From positions 1-6,721 of the forward strand of contig JAIRLZ010000040.1 in the NCBI GenBank assembly GCA_031259035.1: a DNA stretch of 6,721 nucleotides, given 5' to 3'. Positions 1 to 6,255 of the stretch are shown in pieces. The notes under the pieces were generated by a model. That model was not told the origin of the DNA. It worked only from the letters and a program-made list of their open reading frames with translations, and made no database searches. Made by a program: the position numbers and the translations under genes. The DNA comes from Treponema sp. Lineage in GTDB: Bacteria > Spirochaetota > Spirochaetia > Treponematales > Breznakiellaceae. Numbering within the stretch: position 1 is the stretch's first letter; every line of letters starts with the position of its first letter.

Positions 1-525
1 GGGGTTTCCGAGTCTGTATACAAACCCAGCGTCCAAACCAAGCGCCCAATCAGTCCCGGCCACGCCGCCAAAGGCGCCGCCTCCATAGAGAGCCGCGCCC
101 ACAAAAAGCCTGTCCGTTACATCACGGGAGAATCCCGCGCGCGCCAGCAGCGTATTGCCAAGATTCATGGCGTCAAGCGGCAGAAACGCCCCCTGTACGC
201 CGCCGGAAAACACCCCGTACCGGCTCGGAAAAAGAGCGCCCGCATAAAACGCATTGCCGTACCCGCCTGTTCCAGCAAGCCCCGCATACGCCGCGTCAAT
301 CGAAAAGCGCTGCACTCCCGCCGCAAGCGCCGGATTTACGCCCATTAGATGGGATCCCGCGACTTCCGGCGCGAAAACGCCGCCTCCCGAAGAGGACATG
401 GCGCTGGATATAAAACCCGGATGCCCCAGAAAAAACAAACGCTCACCGCCTGCGGGCGGATCATTCGCCCAGACGGTCTGTACAAGAAAAATATTCATTA
501 GTAACAAAAAAAGATTTCTTTCCAT
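1..525 (-). CDS. UPF0164/FadL-like outer-membrane beta-barrel protein, N-terminal part (partial)
   Basis: The 5' part of a gene that runs off the left edge; 175 codons are visible. Residues 1-20 form a signal peptide (MERN, then a hydrophobic stretch, ending VWA before NDPP). Next comes a Gly/Ala/Phe-rich sequence with alternating hydrophobic and small residues, typical of beta-strands. Residues 62-69 read GVNPALAA, matching the 'NPA' signature of the FadL/PorV/UPF0164 group, and later stretches (about 105-175) look like successive barrel strands. Such proteins sit in the outer membrane and are thought to move hydrophobic or other small molecules; the substrate is unknown here. The start is uncertain: the ATG at 525 lies 16 nt from the AGGTG at 542-546, while an in-frame GTG at 534 lies 7 nt from it and would add three residues (MIY). 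A terminator ends about 20 nt upstream, so this gene probably needs its own promoter, which I could not identify convincingly. The family call is from motif and composition only. Confidence 0.68.
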   Translation of the reverse strand, partial: MERNLFLLLMNIFLVQTVWANDPPAGGERLFFLGHPGFISSAMSSSGGGVFAPEVAGSHLMGVNPALAAGVQRFSIDAAYAGLAGTGGYGNAFYAGALFPSRYGVFSGGVQGAFLPLDAMNLGNTLLARAGFSRDVTDRLFVGAALYGGGAFGGVAGTDWALGLDAGFVYRLGNP

Positions 526-550
526 ATATATCACTATAACACACCTAAAA

Positions 551-586
551 AAATACAACACCATACGTTCCAGTGGAACGCATGGT
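551..586 (-). terminator. Rho-independent terminator after the M20 peptidase gene
   Basis: Read on the minus strand, an 11-bp stem (CCATGCGTTCC paired with GGAACGTATGG, one G-U pair, three-base loop ACT) begins 11 nt after the TGA of the peptidase gene. It is followed by a T-rich run with 11 T in 14 bases, ending in seven T at 547-553. This is a standard intrinsic terminator. It would separate the peptidase transcript from the outer-membrane protein gene downstream. Confidence 0.7.
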
Positions 587-596
587 ACAAAACCGC

Positions 597-1850
597 TCAC
601 GCATCGCCAATCATCAGAGCCGCCATCACCTTTGCGTCTCCCAAAATGTTCTTGACAAGCGCGTACTCGTTGGGTTGATGGGCCACGTCATCAAGACGCG
701 ACCATACCACGGCGTCAATGCCCATATTTCGCAGGGGCGCCGCAACGGTGCCGCCGCCTATGCCGACGCACCGCGTCTCAACATGATACACATCCTTCAC
801 CGCTTTTGACAGTTTTTTGACCAGCGCGGAATCCGCGGGCGTTGGCAGCGACTCTGATCTTTGCAGAATGTCGCGGGTTATGGTTACGCTGAAACGCTTT
901 TCAATCTCTCCCGTGATTTTATCGACCTCCGCCAGCGCGTCCGCAATGGAATATTGCGGCAGGATGCGCATATCCATGCAAAACACATCTTCGCCGGGAA
1001 TGGTGTTGACATTCGGCACATTGGCTTCTTTTTTGGTGGGTTGAAACGTGGAGTGATCAGGCTCGAAAAGCGGATTACGCGCGGAAAAGGCGCGCGAAAG
1101 CCCCTCGTACAGGGCTATGGCGAGGTATGCGCCGGCAAGGTGGGCGTTGTTCCCCTGATCAGGACGGCTGCCGTGCGCCTGAAGCCCTTTGGTGGTGAAC
1201 TTGAGCCACAGGAGGTTCTTTTCGGCGATTTCTATGCTTTCGCCCTTTGGATCGCCGCCGTCAGGTATGAGCGCCATGTCGTCTTTACGGAAAAGCTCGC
1301 CCTTGTTTTTAAGGAGCCAGTGAATGCCGTACGCGCTGCCCACTTCCTCATCAGCCGCGAACAGCAGCTTTACGGTACGTTCCGGCGCGACGCCGTTTTT
1401 CACCAACGCAAGAGCGGCAATCACCGAAGCGGTCAACCCTTGCTGGTTGTCCTCAACGCCCCGCCCCACAAAACGCGGTCCCAACGGCTCGTCGTCTTTC
1501 TGGATCACACTCCACGGATCGCTCTGCCACAGCTTCGCTTCTCCGGGCGGCACTACGTCCAAATGGCTCATGATCCACAAGCGCGGCGAATCCCGCGGTC
1601 CCGGAATCGTCGCGATCAGATTCGGCCTCACGCCCTTCTTCGCCCTTGAATCAGGGGCGTCAAAACGTTCAAGCCGCGTAATGCCCTGCGCTTCAAGCCA
1701 CGCCTCCAAAAATTCACATTTATCAACCTCGCCTTCCCCGCCTGAATCAGGCGCTATTGCGGGACGTTTGGTCAATTCGGTCTCAAGTTCTTTTGCAAGC
1801 GGAACGCATGTGTCAATGAAATCGTCAATAAAATTGGGAGTGATATTCAT
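597..1850 (-). CDS. M20-family zinc metallopeptidase/deacylase (ArgE/DapE-like)
   Basis: A complete 417-residue cytoplasmic enzyme without a signal peptide, close to the usual 380-450 residues of the family. M20 enzymes use two zinc ions to hydrolyse peptide or N-acyl amide bonds. The ligands are visible in order: His96 and Asp98 in SHLDVVPPG, bridging Asp134 in GRGVEDNQQG, general base Glu168 with ligand Glu169 in ADEEVG, Asp197 in PDGGD, and His391 in DVAHQPNEY. His226 in LQAHGSRP lies in the lid/dimerisation domain (about 213-330) that usually completes the active site. GIGGGT at 363-368 is the conserved substrate loop. The ArgE/DapE/dipeptidase subtype cannot be separated by eye; no arginine- or lysine-biosynthesis gene is adjacent, so a dipeptidase or general deacylase is as likely as a biosynthetic role. 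There is no Shine-Dalgarno before ATG 1850; a promoter placed to give a nearly leaderless mRNA is annotated separately. An intrinsic terminator follows the stop. Confidence 0.92.
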   Translation of the reverse strand: MNITPNFIDDFIDTCVPLAKELETELTKRPAIAPDSGGEGEVDKCEFLEAWLEAQGITRLERFDAPDSRAKKGVRPNLIATIPGPRDSPRLWIMSHLDVVPPGEAKLWQSDPWSVIQKDDEPLGPRFVGRGVEDNQQGLTASVIAALALVKNGVAPERTVKLLFAADEEVGSAYGIHWLLKNKGELFRKDDMALIPDGGDPKGESIEIAEKNLLWLKFTTKGLQAHGSRPDQGNNAHLAGAYLAIALYEGLSRAFSARNPLFEPDHSTFQPTKKEANVPNVNTIPGEDVFCMDMRILPQYSIADALAEVDKITGEIEKRFSVTITRDILQRSESLPTPADSALVKKLSKAVKDVYHVETRCVGIGGGTVAAPLRNMGIDAVVWSRLDDVAHQPNEYALVKNILGDAKVMAALMIGDA

Positions 1851-1858
1851 AATAATAC

Positions 1859-1887
1859 AATATATACTATTACGCTTTATAAAACAA
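1859..1887 (-). promoter_or_regulatory. Candidate sigma-70-type promoter for the M20 peptidase gene, near-leaderless
   Basis: On the minus strand, TTGTTT (1882-1887) and TATATT (1859-1864) are separated by exactly 17 bp. The expected start point, about 7 nt past the -10 box, falls one or two bases before, or at, ATG 1850. No Shine-Dalgarno sequence is present in the 8 nt between box and ATG, which fits initiation on a leaderless or almost leaderless mRNA. AT-rich DNA gives chance matches, so this is a prediction. Confidence 0.45.
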
Positions 1888-1922
1888 GAAAAATCTTTTC
1901 CGCCAGCGATGGTACCGCCCGG

Positions 1923-1939
1923 ATTAATCGCGGATTAAT
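1923..1939. promoter_or_regulatory. Palindrome ATTAATC-N3-GATTAAT, possible operator
   Basis: A perfect 7-bp inverted repeat around GCG. It lies about 36 bp upstream of the -35 box of the peptidase promoter and 66 bp past the stop of the exported-protein gene. The size and symmetry suit a dimeric DNA-binding regulator acting on the peptidase gene. The same bases can also be read as a direct repeat of GGATTAAT with an 11-bp period. No regulator is encoded in the window, so the function is inferred from shape alone. Confidence 0.3.
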
Positions 1940-1944
1940 GCGCC

Positions 1945-1986
1945 CCGTTTGCGCTGAAGCGGCGCTCAAGCGGCGCTAAACGGCGG
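1945..1986. repeat. 11-bp tandem repeats inside a GC-rich hairpin
   Basis: AAGCGGCGCT occurs at 1957-1966 and 1968-1977 (period 11), followed by a partial third unit AAACGGCG at 1978-1985. The outer parts pair: CCGTTT-GCGC (1945-1954) with GCGC-T-AAACGG (1973-1983), giving 10 bp with one bulged base. It lies 22 nt beyond the stop of the exported-protein gene. No T-run follows in either direction, so it is not a standard intrinsic terminator; it may protect the 3' end of the operon mRNA or simply be a repeat. Confidence 0.5.
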
Positions 1987-2004
1987 GAAATGCGCGGAAG
2001 CTCA

Positions 2005-2760
2005 TTATAAACCTCCAAAAAGCACAAAGTAAACCGCTCTCACTTCCTTGATGTTCGTCTTGAATTTCCGCTCTTTTAGCTTCTTCAGCGTCTCTTCCGG
2101 GCTTATACCCGGATTTTCGTTGTGGATATTCGCTACGGCAAGCACGATTTCGCTTGAGATTCCGGTGGTGGGCGCCGATTTTTTAAGCGCCGCCATCAAA
2201 GCGTTTTCAAGACGCTCCACCCGCTCCACAAGGGACTGGTCGTAGAGATACATCTCCGGCATAAGAATAGCCGCCGATATATGCCGCATAAGCCCTTCGG
2301 GAGAAATGTACGCTCCAGTAACTTTGGGTATAAAATCACCCGCTTTGATGGAAATATCATAAAAAAGGCTCATGCGGAAATAAAACGAAAGTCCTGAAGG
2401 CAGGAAGGGCATAAGATCGCGCTCTTCGGACCTAAAAGCCGTGGGATACACCACCAACCGGAAGCCATCCGAATCGAGCCGAACCGAAGCCTCGACGCCT
2501 TCCAAGCCCGGAATCGCCCACACGGTGTTCAGGCTGTTGCCGATAACGGCGATGTCGGCTTTCTCAAGAGCCATTGCGGAGATCACGCTTACAGTGCGAC
2601 GGCCCGGTCCCGACAAAACCGTCACCACTTCGTTTTTACCCCGCGTCTCATTCACCGGCGACCATTCATCCGCCCAAATACGCGCGGAAAACCCGGTGGA
2701 AAACACTGCTGCCAACACTCCAAAAAACAGAGGCGTCATCCTTCTGTTCACGGCATTCAT
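2005..2760 (-). CDS. Exported protein of unknown function, third gene of the cyclase operon
   Basis: A complete 251-residue protein. I do not recognise its family. The N-terminus has a basic segment (NRR), a hydrophobic core at about 9-24 and a likely cleavage site near Ala30 (RIWA before DEWSP), so it is probably periplasmic or loosely attached to the envelope. Residues 31-160 alternate short predicted strands with turns and contain no catalytic motif I can name. Residues 174-196 are helical and charged (VERVERLENALMAALKK). Residues 202-250 look like a small helical bundle ending in the hydrophobic AVYFVLFGGL. There is no lipobox cysteine. The start is firm: GAGGGGAGG lies 6 nt upstream, and its ATG overlaps the preceding stop as TAATG, implying translational coupling to the coiled-coil gene. 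The context suggests it works with the periplasmic part of that protein or with the cyclase sensor; this is inference. Confidence 0.85.
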   Translation of the reverse strand: MNAVNRRMTPLFFGVLAAVFSTGFSARIWADEWSPVNETRGKNEVVTVLSGPGRRTVSVISAMALEKADIAVIGNSLNTVWAIPGLEGVEASVRLDSDGFRLVVYPTAFRSEERDLMPFLPSGLSFYFRMSLFYDISIKAGDFIPKVTGAYISPEGLMRHISAAILMPEMYLYDQSLVERVERLENALMAALKKSAPTTGISSEIVLAVANIHNENPGISPEETLKKLKERKFKTNIKEVRAVYFVLFGGL

Positions 2761-4421
2761 TAAAAACCTCCCCTCGCGCCAAGCAGGATTCTATCGCCCG
2801 CTTCTATTCTTTTGCCCGGCGAAAGTTCAACCGCCGAAGCGGTGAATACGCGATTGTCGCCGGACACCCGTATAATTCCGATATATTCGTTGCCGGTTCT
2901 AAAAACAACCGCCTGCTGGTCTTTGAACGAAAGCCCATACAAAGGGTCGATGTAGACCAATATGTTCCCCGCATGTTTGGGATCGATTATATAGCCGGCG
3001 ACGCCGCTTTTTTCCGACAACGCGCCGAAGTAGGCGCGGTCACGGGCGAGCAAATCGTTTGAAAATTGCAAGTCTCTATTGAGAGCCTGATTTTCGGCGC
3101 GGAGATTATTCATCTCTCCAATCAACGCTGCTATGCGCGCTTCAAATGCGGCTTTTTGTTCCTCTATGCGCGCTTCAAATACGGCCTTTTGTTCCTCTAT
3201 GCGCGCTTCAAATGCGGCTCTTTGTTCCTCTATGCGCGTTTCAAATGCGGCGGTCTGTTCTTCTTTCTGCGCTTCGAATGCGGCTTTCCCCTCCTCTATT
3301 TGCGCGTTCAATGCGGCTTTCTGTTCCTCCATACGCCTCGCGAGACGGCTTACTTCACCTCCTATTTCCCGCATGGATGTAAAAAACAAGTTGTTCATGC
3401 CCTGTATGTAGTTGGGCGTATTGTTTTTCCACGGAATGGACAGCAATAGCTGTGTAAGACCATCCATTTTGCCGTAGTCATCGTTCATTTTAACAAAAAG
3501 CGGCTGTTCCCCGTCCTTCGGAGCAAAAATTTCAGGCGTCCTGCGGGCAAGCGGGAGCGGGGCGTCAGGAGTTTCGACCTGGCTTATAATCTCCGCCGCC
3601 GCATCGTCCCGTAACATCGGATCAAGAGATGCTATTTCCGCGGTGTAACGCGCGACCACCTCGTCAAGGCTTACAGATTGACTAGCGAGCCTTTCCCGCT
3701 GCCCCTCGGCGAGCATGTCGCGGTAAGCCGCTAGTTGATTCTCATACTGCGAGATCAACTGCTCTTTTTCATATCGAAAGCGCAAAGCTTCGGCATCCGC
3801 GATTTTCTGCATCTCTTGCGCCTGTTCGACTCTATCCCGGTCGAAAGACGTAAGCTGCTTGCCGTATTCCGTAATTTTGGCGTCCAATTCTTGAATTTGT
3901 CCGGCATAGCTCCGGTTGATCTCTTGTATGTCGCGTTCCAGATCGTTGTCTATTGTCGTGATCCTTCGCGCTGTTTCCTGGGACGACAGCGAAAGCGAGC
4001 GAATCTTATAACGCTCGCCTTCCGCCGCCGTTTCCAAATCGTTTATTTCAACAGCCCGGCGCGATTCAAGCGCGGCCCGCTCATTAATGGCGTTTTGGTA
4101 GTCAGCCTCGACGCGGCTTACAAGGTCCAGAATATTCTTCAAATTTAAGTCTTCAAAAGCTTCTATAGCAACTGAGGCTTCCCGTTTTTGCTTTTCGATG
4201 ATCCCGGACGCAATCCACACCACAAGAACAGTAACAAGCACGGTTCCGCCTATGAGCAGGATGACAAACCATGAACGATTCTTCGCGATCTTTGCGTACT
4301 CGGGCTCAAGGTCGTAAATATCGTAGGGATTCTTGTGTATTTGGGACAGCATCTCCTGTCTCAGAAATAACGCGGTTTCTTTCGAGGATTCTATTACAGC
4401 TATTTCGTTTTCATGGTCCAT
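2760..4421 (-). CDS. Single-pass membrane coiled-coil protein with 11-residue repeats and C-terminal SH3-like beta domain
   Basis: A complete 553-residue protein, second gene of the cyclase operon. From the N-terminus: an acidic cytoplasmic-looking segment (1-50); one membrane helix (about 51-74, WFVILLIGGTVLVTVLVV); a long charged coiled coil (about 75-246); a Pro-containing linker/globular part (about 247-346); a second coiled coil (about 347-465) with six 11-residue repeats at 365-430, consensus EEQKAAFEARI; and a beta-rich terminal domain (about 472-553). The last has a pattern of short strands, AVVFR, YIGIIRVS and ending AGDRILL, that resembles the SH3-like domain of FlgT/CsgG-type envelope proteins. 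I therefore infer an inner-membrane anchor with a periplasmic rod and head, but charges flanking the helix do not settle the topology. ATG 4421 is preferred over an in-frame TTG at 4433 because GGAGG (4427-4431) lies 5 nt before the ATG and would be coding if the TTG were used. It overlaps the cyclase gene by 22 nt. The exact role is unknown. Confidence 0.85.
   Translation of the reverse strand: MDHENEIAVIESSKETALFLRQEMLSQIHKNPYDIYDLEPEYAKIAKNRSWFVILLIGGTVLVTVLVVWIASGIIEKQKREASVAIEAFEDLNLKNILDLVSRVEADYQNAINERAALESRRAVEINDLETAAEGERYKIRSLSLSSQETARRITTIDNDLERDIQEINRSYAGQIQELDAKITEYGKQLTSFDRDRVEQAQEMQKIADAEALRFRYEKEQLISQYENQLAAYRDMLAEGQRERLASQSVSLDEVVARYTAEIASLDPMLRDDAAAEIISQVETPDAPLPLARRTPEIFAPKDGEQPLFVKMNDDYGKMDGLTQLLLSIPWKNNTPNYIQGMNNLFFTSMREIGGEVSRLARRMEEQKAALNAQIEEGKAAFEAQKEEQTAAFETRIEEQRAAFEARIEEQKAVFEARIEEQKAAFEARIAALIGEMNNLRAENQALNRDLQFSNDLLARDRAYFGALSEKSGVAGYIIDPKHAGNILVYIDPLYGLSFKDQQAVVFRTGNEYIGIIRVSGDNRVFTASAVELSPGKRIEAGDRILLGARGGF
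2767..2775 (-). promoter_or_regulatory. Strong Shine-Dalgarno of the exported-protein gene
   Basis: GAGGGGAGG on the minus strand, 6 nt before ATG 2760. It lies within the last codons of the coiled-coil gene and fixes the start of the downstream gene at the TAATG junction rather than at the internal Met8. Confidence 0.8.
3132..3329 (-). repeat. Six tandem 33-bp repeats within the coiled-coil gene
   Basis: Six in-frame units, each 33 bp, start at 3132, 3165, 3198, 3231, 3264 and 3297. Each encodes one 11-residue unit of the EEQKAAFEARI type. The three units at 3132-3230 are nearly identical (1-2 differences from the first), and units diverge toward 3329, the N-terminal side. This is the pattern of a recently expanding minisatellite. 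Units abut with no spacers. An 11-residue period favours a slightly right-handed or straight coiled coil. Confidence 0.95.
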
Positions 4422-6124
4422 ACTCCCCTCCAATCATCAGGCGCCGCATCTCCGCCAAACGCTTCAAGACGGTCTATGAAAACCTTCGCCACCAGCATAT
4501 CGGCATGTTCGTGGAACATCGCGCGCAACTCGGACAAGGCGTTTCCCCAATCGCCCCTGTAATACGCATCGAGGTTTTTTTCAAATCGTTCCCAACCCTC
4601 TATTTCTTTATCGCTTGCGCGGAACAGATCCATCGGAAAGAATATTTTCTGTCCCTTAGTCTTGCCTTTCACCTGCACCGTGTCAATTTCAAAAAAGCGG
4701 AAACGGGCTTTCGTCCGGTCTTGCAGGGACACGATTTCTCGCATCACATATTCGGAAACAATAATCGGCGTCTGATATATCCTTGTGAGCCCTTCCATGC
4801 GGGACGCGGAGTTCACATTGTCCCCGATAACGGTGTTCGCCATCCGCTCAATCGAACCGACGGTGCCATAAAAAACGGCGCCTCCGTCTATACCCACGCC
4901 AATGTCCAGAAATACGGCATTGAAAACTTCCTCTTCCCGCTCGGTGAGCTTCCGCTCTCGCTCAATCGCGTGGCGCCTCTCCATCATACTTTGTCTGAGT
5001 TCAGCGACCGAATCATGGAGTTCCCACGCGGAGACAACCGCCAACAGAGATTTGCGGCGCGCCGTCTCCTCATCTCCAATCCCATACACCGCGAGAAGCG
5101 CGTCTCCTATTATTGAGCCGACTATGCCGCCTTGCTCGTGGATTTTACGGATGGCGCTGTTGTAATGCAGGTTTAGCACGTCAATGATGCCGTTGCCCAA
5201 GGTTTCCGTCATCTTAGTAAAATTTCTGATGTCCGTAAAAAGCACGGTGAGTTCCCGTTGTTCCCCCTCAAGGTTGATATAGCGGTTTTGGTACGCCTTG
5301 TCCACCACATCCTGAGACGCGAATTTGCGGAAAATACTCAGCAGATTGCCGATTAAAGACGAGAGGGCGTTAAACGAGATTCCCATGTAGCTGATGTCAT
5401 CGGGGGGCGCGTCTTTCAAATCTATTATGCTCATCTCCGTTTTTTGTTGCATGTCATAGAGAGATTGGGAAATAACGCCAACAAAGCGCAGAAGCCGCCT
5501 CAGCGATACGAAAGCCGCCGCAAGAAAAACAACAACCAGCGGCATGATTATGAGCGACGCATCCAAGAACACCCGCCTTGACGCGGACATCATATCGCTC
5601 ATAAGTTCGGCGCGGATGAGAAAGGCGTCCCAATCTTTGTGGTATTTATAGACCCCGAAGTATTCCCCGGCGGGCATGAAAAAAAAACGCGCCCCTTCGT
5701 CCACACCAGCCTCTTGAGCCGCGATCATCGCGGACAACGCCTCTTCATCTGGAAAAACATTGAAATTCGCCCCTGGGGTCTTGAAAATAATCTCCCCGGA
5801 CGCGGTGGTTCCCAACGCCCAACTCGCTTTGAACAGCATGTCCTTTTCGGAAGCCTGCTCCAGCGCGGCCATGGCGTCGCGGCGATTGGCAGAGAATAGA
5901 AAGATTTGGTACTGATTCCCCGCGTTGGTATAGATTTCTTTCAGCTCCTTTGTCAAGAGTTGATTAGTCAGTTTTACCACTTCTTTGCTGTACAGGGAAA
6001 TAGTCAAATAATTTGTAACAAAGTTTGATGTCAACAACAATATGGTGACAATCGCCAGTATTTTTGCGGATATAGGGACAATGGTTGTTCCTCCGACTTT
6101 TTGCCAAAAACGTTTCTTTCTCAT
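4400..6124 (-). CDS. Membrane-bound class III adenylate/guanylate cyclase with HAMP domain
   Basis: A complete 574-residue sensor cyclase. Layout: membrane helix 1 (about 21-42); an extracytoplasmic domain of about 145 residues with no motif I can name; membrane helix 2 (about 189-208); a HAMP linker (about 207-266, ending in the typical FNALSSLIGNLL); a class III cyclase domain (about 288-495); and a C-terminal tail containing RGDWGNAL and ending DDWRGVWTMKTK, as often seen after this domain. It would convert NTP to a cyclic nucleotide in the cytoplasm in response to an envelope signal. Visible catalytic residues: metal ligands Asp298 (LFTDIRNFT) and Asp341 (IIGDALLAVYG), and transition-state Asn438 and Arg442 (NVNSASRM). 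The base-selecting positions hold Ser337, where Lys is usual, and Thr431, a known bacterial substitute for Asp, so the ATP/GTP choice is open. Residues about 379-404 form a charged insertion. ATG 6124 is chosen over TTG 6142 because a TATAAT box overlaps the TTG; the only ribosome-site candidate is a weak AAAAAGA. It heads a three-gene operon. Confidence 0.93.
   Translation of the reverse strand: MRKKRFWQKVGGTTIVPISAKILAIVTILLLTSNFVTNYLTISLYSKEVVKLTNQLLTKELKEIYTNAGNQYQIFLFSANRRDAMAALEQASEKDMLFKASWALGTTASGEIIFKTPGANFNVFPDEEALSAMIAAQEAGVDEGARFFFMPAGEYFGVYKYHKDWDAFLIRAELMSDMMSASRRVFLDASLIIMPLVVVFLAAAFVSLRRLLRFVGVISQSLYDMQQKTEMSIIDLKDAPPDDISYMGISFNALSSLIGNLLSIFRKFASQDVVDKAYQNRYINLEGEQRELTVLFTDIRNFTKMTETLGNGIIDVLNLHYNSAIRKIHEQGGIVGSIIGDALLAVYGIGDEETARRKSLLAVVSAWELHDSVAELRQSMMERRHAIERERKLTEREEEVFNAVFLDIGVGIDGGAVFYGTVGSIERMANTVIGDNVNSASRMEGLTRIYQTPIIVSEYVMREIVSLQDRTKARFRFFEIDTVQVKGKTKGQKIFFPMDLFRASDKEIEGWERFEKNLDAYYRGDWGNALSELRAMFHEHADMLVAKVFIDRLEAFGGDAAPDDWRGVWTMKTK
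4427..4431 (-). promoter_or_regulatory. Shine-Dalgarno of the coiled-coil gene, inside the cyclase gene
   Basis: GGAGG (part of GGAGGGGA, 4424-4431) on the minus strand, 5 nt before ATG 4421. It lies within the final codons of the cyclase gene and decides the ATG start over the TTG at 4433. Confidence 0.8.
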
Positions 6125-6141
6125 TCTTTTTATTTGATACA

Positions 6142-6147
6142 ATTATA
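6142..6147 (-). promoter_or_regulatory. -10 box TATAAT of the cyclase operon
   Basis: A consensus TATAAT on the minus strand, 17 nt before ATG 6124, giving a leader of about 10 nt. The -35 region is poor: 16 bp upstream is GTGTTT, which falls inside the first copy of the palindromic element at 6156-6196. The promoter may depend on an activator or on that element. The short, AT-rich spacing makes chance possible. Confidence 0.45.
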
Positions 6148-6155
6148 ATATGAGG

Positions 6156-6196
6156 TTGGTCCAAAACACGCTTTATGACGGTTGCCCATGGAACAA
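6156..6196. repeat. Palindromic element, copy 1 (degenerate)
   Basis: Begins TTGGTCCAAAACACGC, has the core TTATGACG and ends GGAACAA. It aligns along its length with copy 3 (6344-6383); in the core the differences are mostly transitions (A for G, T for C). It lies immediately upstream of the cyclase -10 box. Confidence 0.6.
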
Positions 6197-6255
6197 CGAC
6201 TTTAGATTTAGTTGGAAAAGCGATCCGCTCGCGGCTTGGCCCCCCTTTCCCACGC

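Noticed and set aside
254..655. Plus-strand open frame of 133 codons over the left genes
   Set aside because: It is antisense to the signal peptide and NPA region of the outer-membrane protein, crosses the terminator and has no ribosome site.
861..1649. Long plus-strand open frame opposite the M20 peptidase (262 codons)
   Set aside because: It is antisense to a gene with all M20 catalytic residues, has no Shine-Dalgarno and an Arg-rich, unstructured composition.
3132..3329. Possible CRISPR array because of regular 33-bp repeats
   Set aside because: Units abut directly with no spacers, keep the reading frame and lie inside a coiled-coil gene. No cas gene is nearby.
3066..3449. Plus-strand frames with repeats such as ARFKCGFLFLY
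   Set aside because: The repetition is the antisense reading of the 33-bp coiled-coil repeats; three overlapping frames show the same effect.
4422..4433. TTG start adding MEGS to the coiled-coil protein
   Set aside because: These codons are the Shine-Dalgarno GGAGGGGA itself; ATG 4421 is 5 nt from GGAGG.
4271..5116. Plus-strand open frame of 281 codons opposite the cyclase and coiled-coil genes
   Set aside because: It overlaps two well-supported genes, and its sequence is the complement of conserved cyclase motifs. No ribosome site or domain is visible.
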